A stretch of DNA of 64,000 nt from Geotrypetes seraphini (lineage: Eukaryota > Chordata > Amphibia > Gymnophiona > Dermophiidae). Shown one piece after another: positions 63,103 to 64,000 of the stretch. Both the position numbers and the translations under genes were made by a program. The notes below the pieces were generated by a model. The model was given only the letters and a program-made list of their open reading frames with translations. It ran no database searches and was not told the origin of the DNA. Location: positions 16,892,501 through 16,956,500 of the forward strand of contig NC_047096.1 in assembly GCF_902459505.1 (NCBI RefSeq), in the 5' to 3' direction. Each line of letters opens with the position of its first letter. Position 1 is the first letter of the stretch.

Positions 63103-64000
63103 CTGTAGAGAAGGGAGAAATAGCAAGGAGTCGCCTATGAGTGCCGCTTGCACACAATTCATGCCGCAATGCAGTCCGAGACCAAGAACACGTGGCAGAA
63201 AGATACAGAAATTTATCCTATCATTTGGAGGGGCCATAGGCTTGATCAAAAAGAACTTCCATTGAATAATCTGCCTATACATGTGACTTCTTATGAACTC
63301 CAGAAAGATGCTCTCTTTGGCATAATGCAAGGACTATGGTGAGCGCTAGTAGAAATAGGAATGAGATCATACTCCACACCCTAGCTTAGGAGTAGGGTTT
63401 CATTCCTGTCAATGGTATGTGCAAAACTAACCAGTGATTACAGCTACAGCCTGAAGTTGTGAGTTCAAATCCCTCGTAGCTTCTTGTGACCCTGGGCAAG
63501 TCACTTAATCCCCACTGCCCCAGGTACATTAGATAGAGTGGGAGCCCACCGGGACAGATAGGGAAAAATACTTGAGTACCTGAAGGTAAAACCACTTAGG
63601 CTATTAAGTGGTATTTAAATACTAAAAATTAATAAATAAAATAACCTATTTGGAAAAATTTGCCCATAAGACAAGCTATTGTTTGTTTTTTTAATGCTGA
63701 TTGGCACATGACCAAAGTTAATATGACTGATGCCTGGCCTGTACCAAAGTGGGTGCAGGACCTGGGGCAAATGAGTCTGTGCACGGCTAGCTCTTTGTGC
63801 TGTGATATTCTCCGGGTCTGTCCGTCCCCCCACCCCCTCCCAATCCAGTGTTATCTTCTTCCATGGTCCTTCTTGCCTGGATCTGTCTCCTTCTCTACTG
63901 ACCTTCAATCTAAAATCTGAATGCATTGGTGCTAGTGAGATCTGCAGGAATATGGGGATCCACTCTGTATAGACTACAGACTAAAGCTAACAGAGAAGGC
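63103..64000. other. CELSR2 intron with a tRNA-derived SINE
   Basis: The next upstream CELSR2 exon is not inside the window. A plus-strand SINE lies at 63428-63605 (GTTGTGAGTTCAAATCC, CCTGGGCAAGTCACTTAA, GGGAAAAATACTTGAGTACC). The remainder shows nothing I can name. Confidence 0.6.

Noticed and set aside
1-64000. Search for retroviral or other LTR-bearing copies
   Set aside because: No paired long terminal repeats, gag, protease, integrase or envelope-like frames were recognised; all RT traces fit LINE or Penelope-like elements.

Overview
The window is vertebrate nuclear DNA. It has intron-split genes with GT-AG splice sites, kilobase introns and very dense interspersed repeats (CR1/L3, L2 and L1 LINEs, tRNA-type SINEs, Penelope-like pieces, hAT, Harbinger-like and Tigger-like MITEs, long poly-G/C runs). 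The repeat mix and the protein divergence from mammals suggest an amphibian, and I favour a caecilian. This is an inference from repeat character, not a proven assignment.

Three host genes were read from the sequence by rebuilding exons and checking splice phase. (1) PPIL1, minus strand, is complete in four coding exons (14412 down to 2928, 166 codons); it encodes the spliceosomal cyclophilin. (2) PSRC1 (DDA3), plus strand, is complete in six coding exons (18021 to 29208, 377 codons); it encodes a mitotic microtubule and spindle protein. (3) CELSR2 (Flamingo-type adhesion GPCR and protocadherin), minus strand, is represented by its last nine coding exons (63102 down to 42318, 408 codons). These run from the end of transmembrane helix 5 through the whole cytoplasmic tail to the stop; the gene continues beyond the right edge.

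Layout: 1-2.9 kb is the PPIL1 3' flank. PPIL1 with repeat-filled introns occupies 2.9-14.4 kb. A CpG-rich, probably bidirectional promoter lies at about 14.3-14.9 kb. PSRC1 runs to 29.2 kb. From 29.2 to 42.3 kb is a repeat-rich interval between the convergent PSRC1 and CELSR2 genes. From 42.3 to 64 kb are CELSR2 exons and introns. PSRC1 and CELSR2 are tail to tail, as in mammals. PPIL1 is divergent from PSRC1, which joins loci that are on different chromosomes in human (6p21 and 1p13).

The most notable non-genic structures are: a 274-bp inverted repeat with one mismatch (8281-8979); a sequence that folds as a minimal hammerhead ribozyme on the minus strand (45058-45101); TIR elements carrying internal minisatellites (26332-27244, 38148-38729, 49669-50520); several hAT MITEs with exact 8-bp target duplications, one nested in another; and a GC-rich foldback element with a 9-bp target duplication (3347-3763). 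I found no CRISPR, no prokaryotic feature, no recognisable tRNA or rRNA gene and no convincing retroviral copy.
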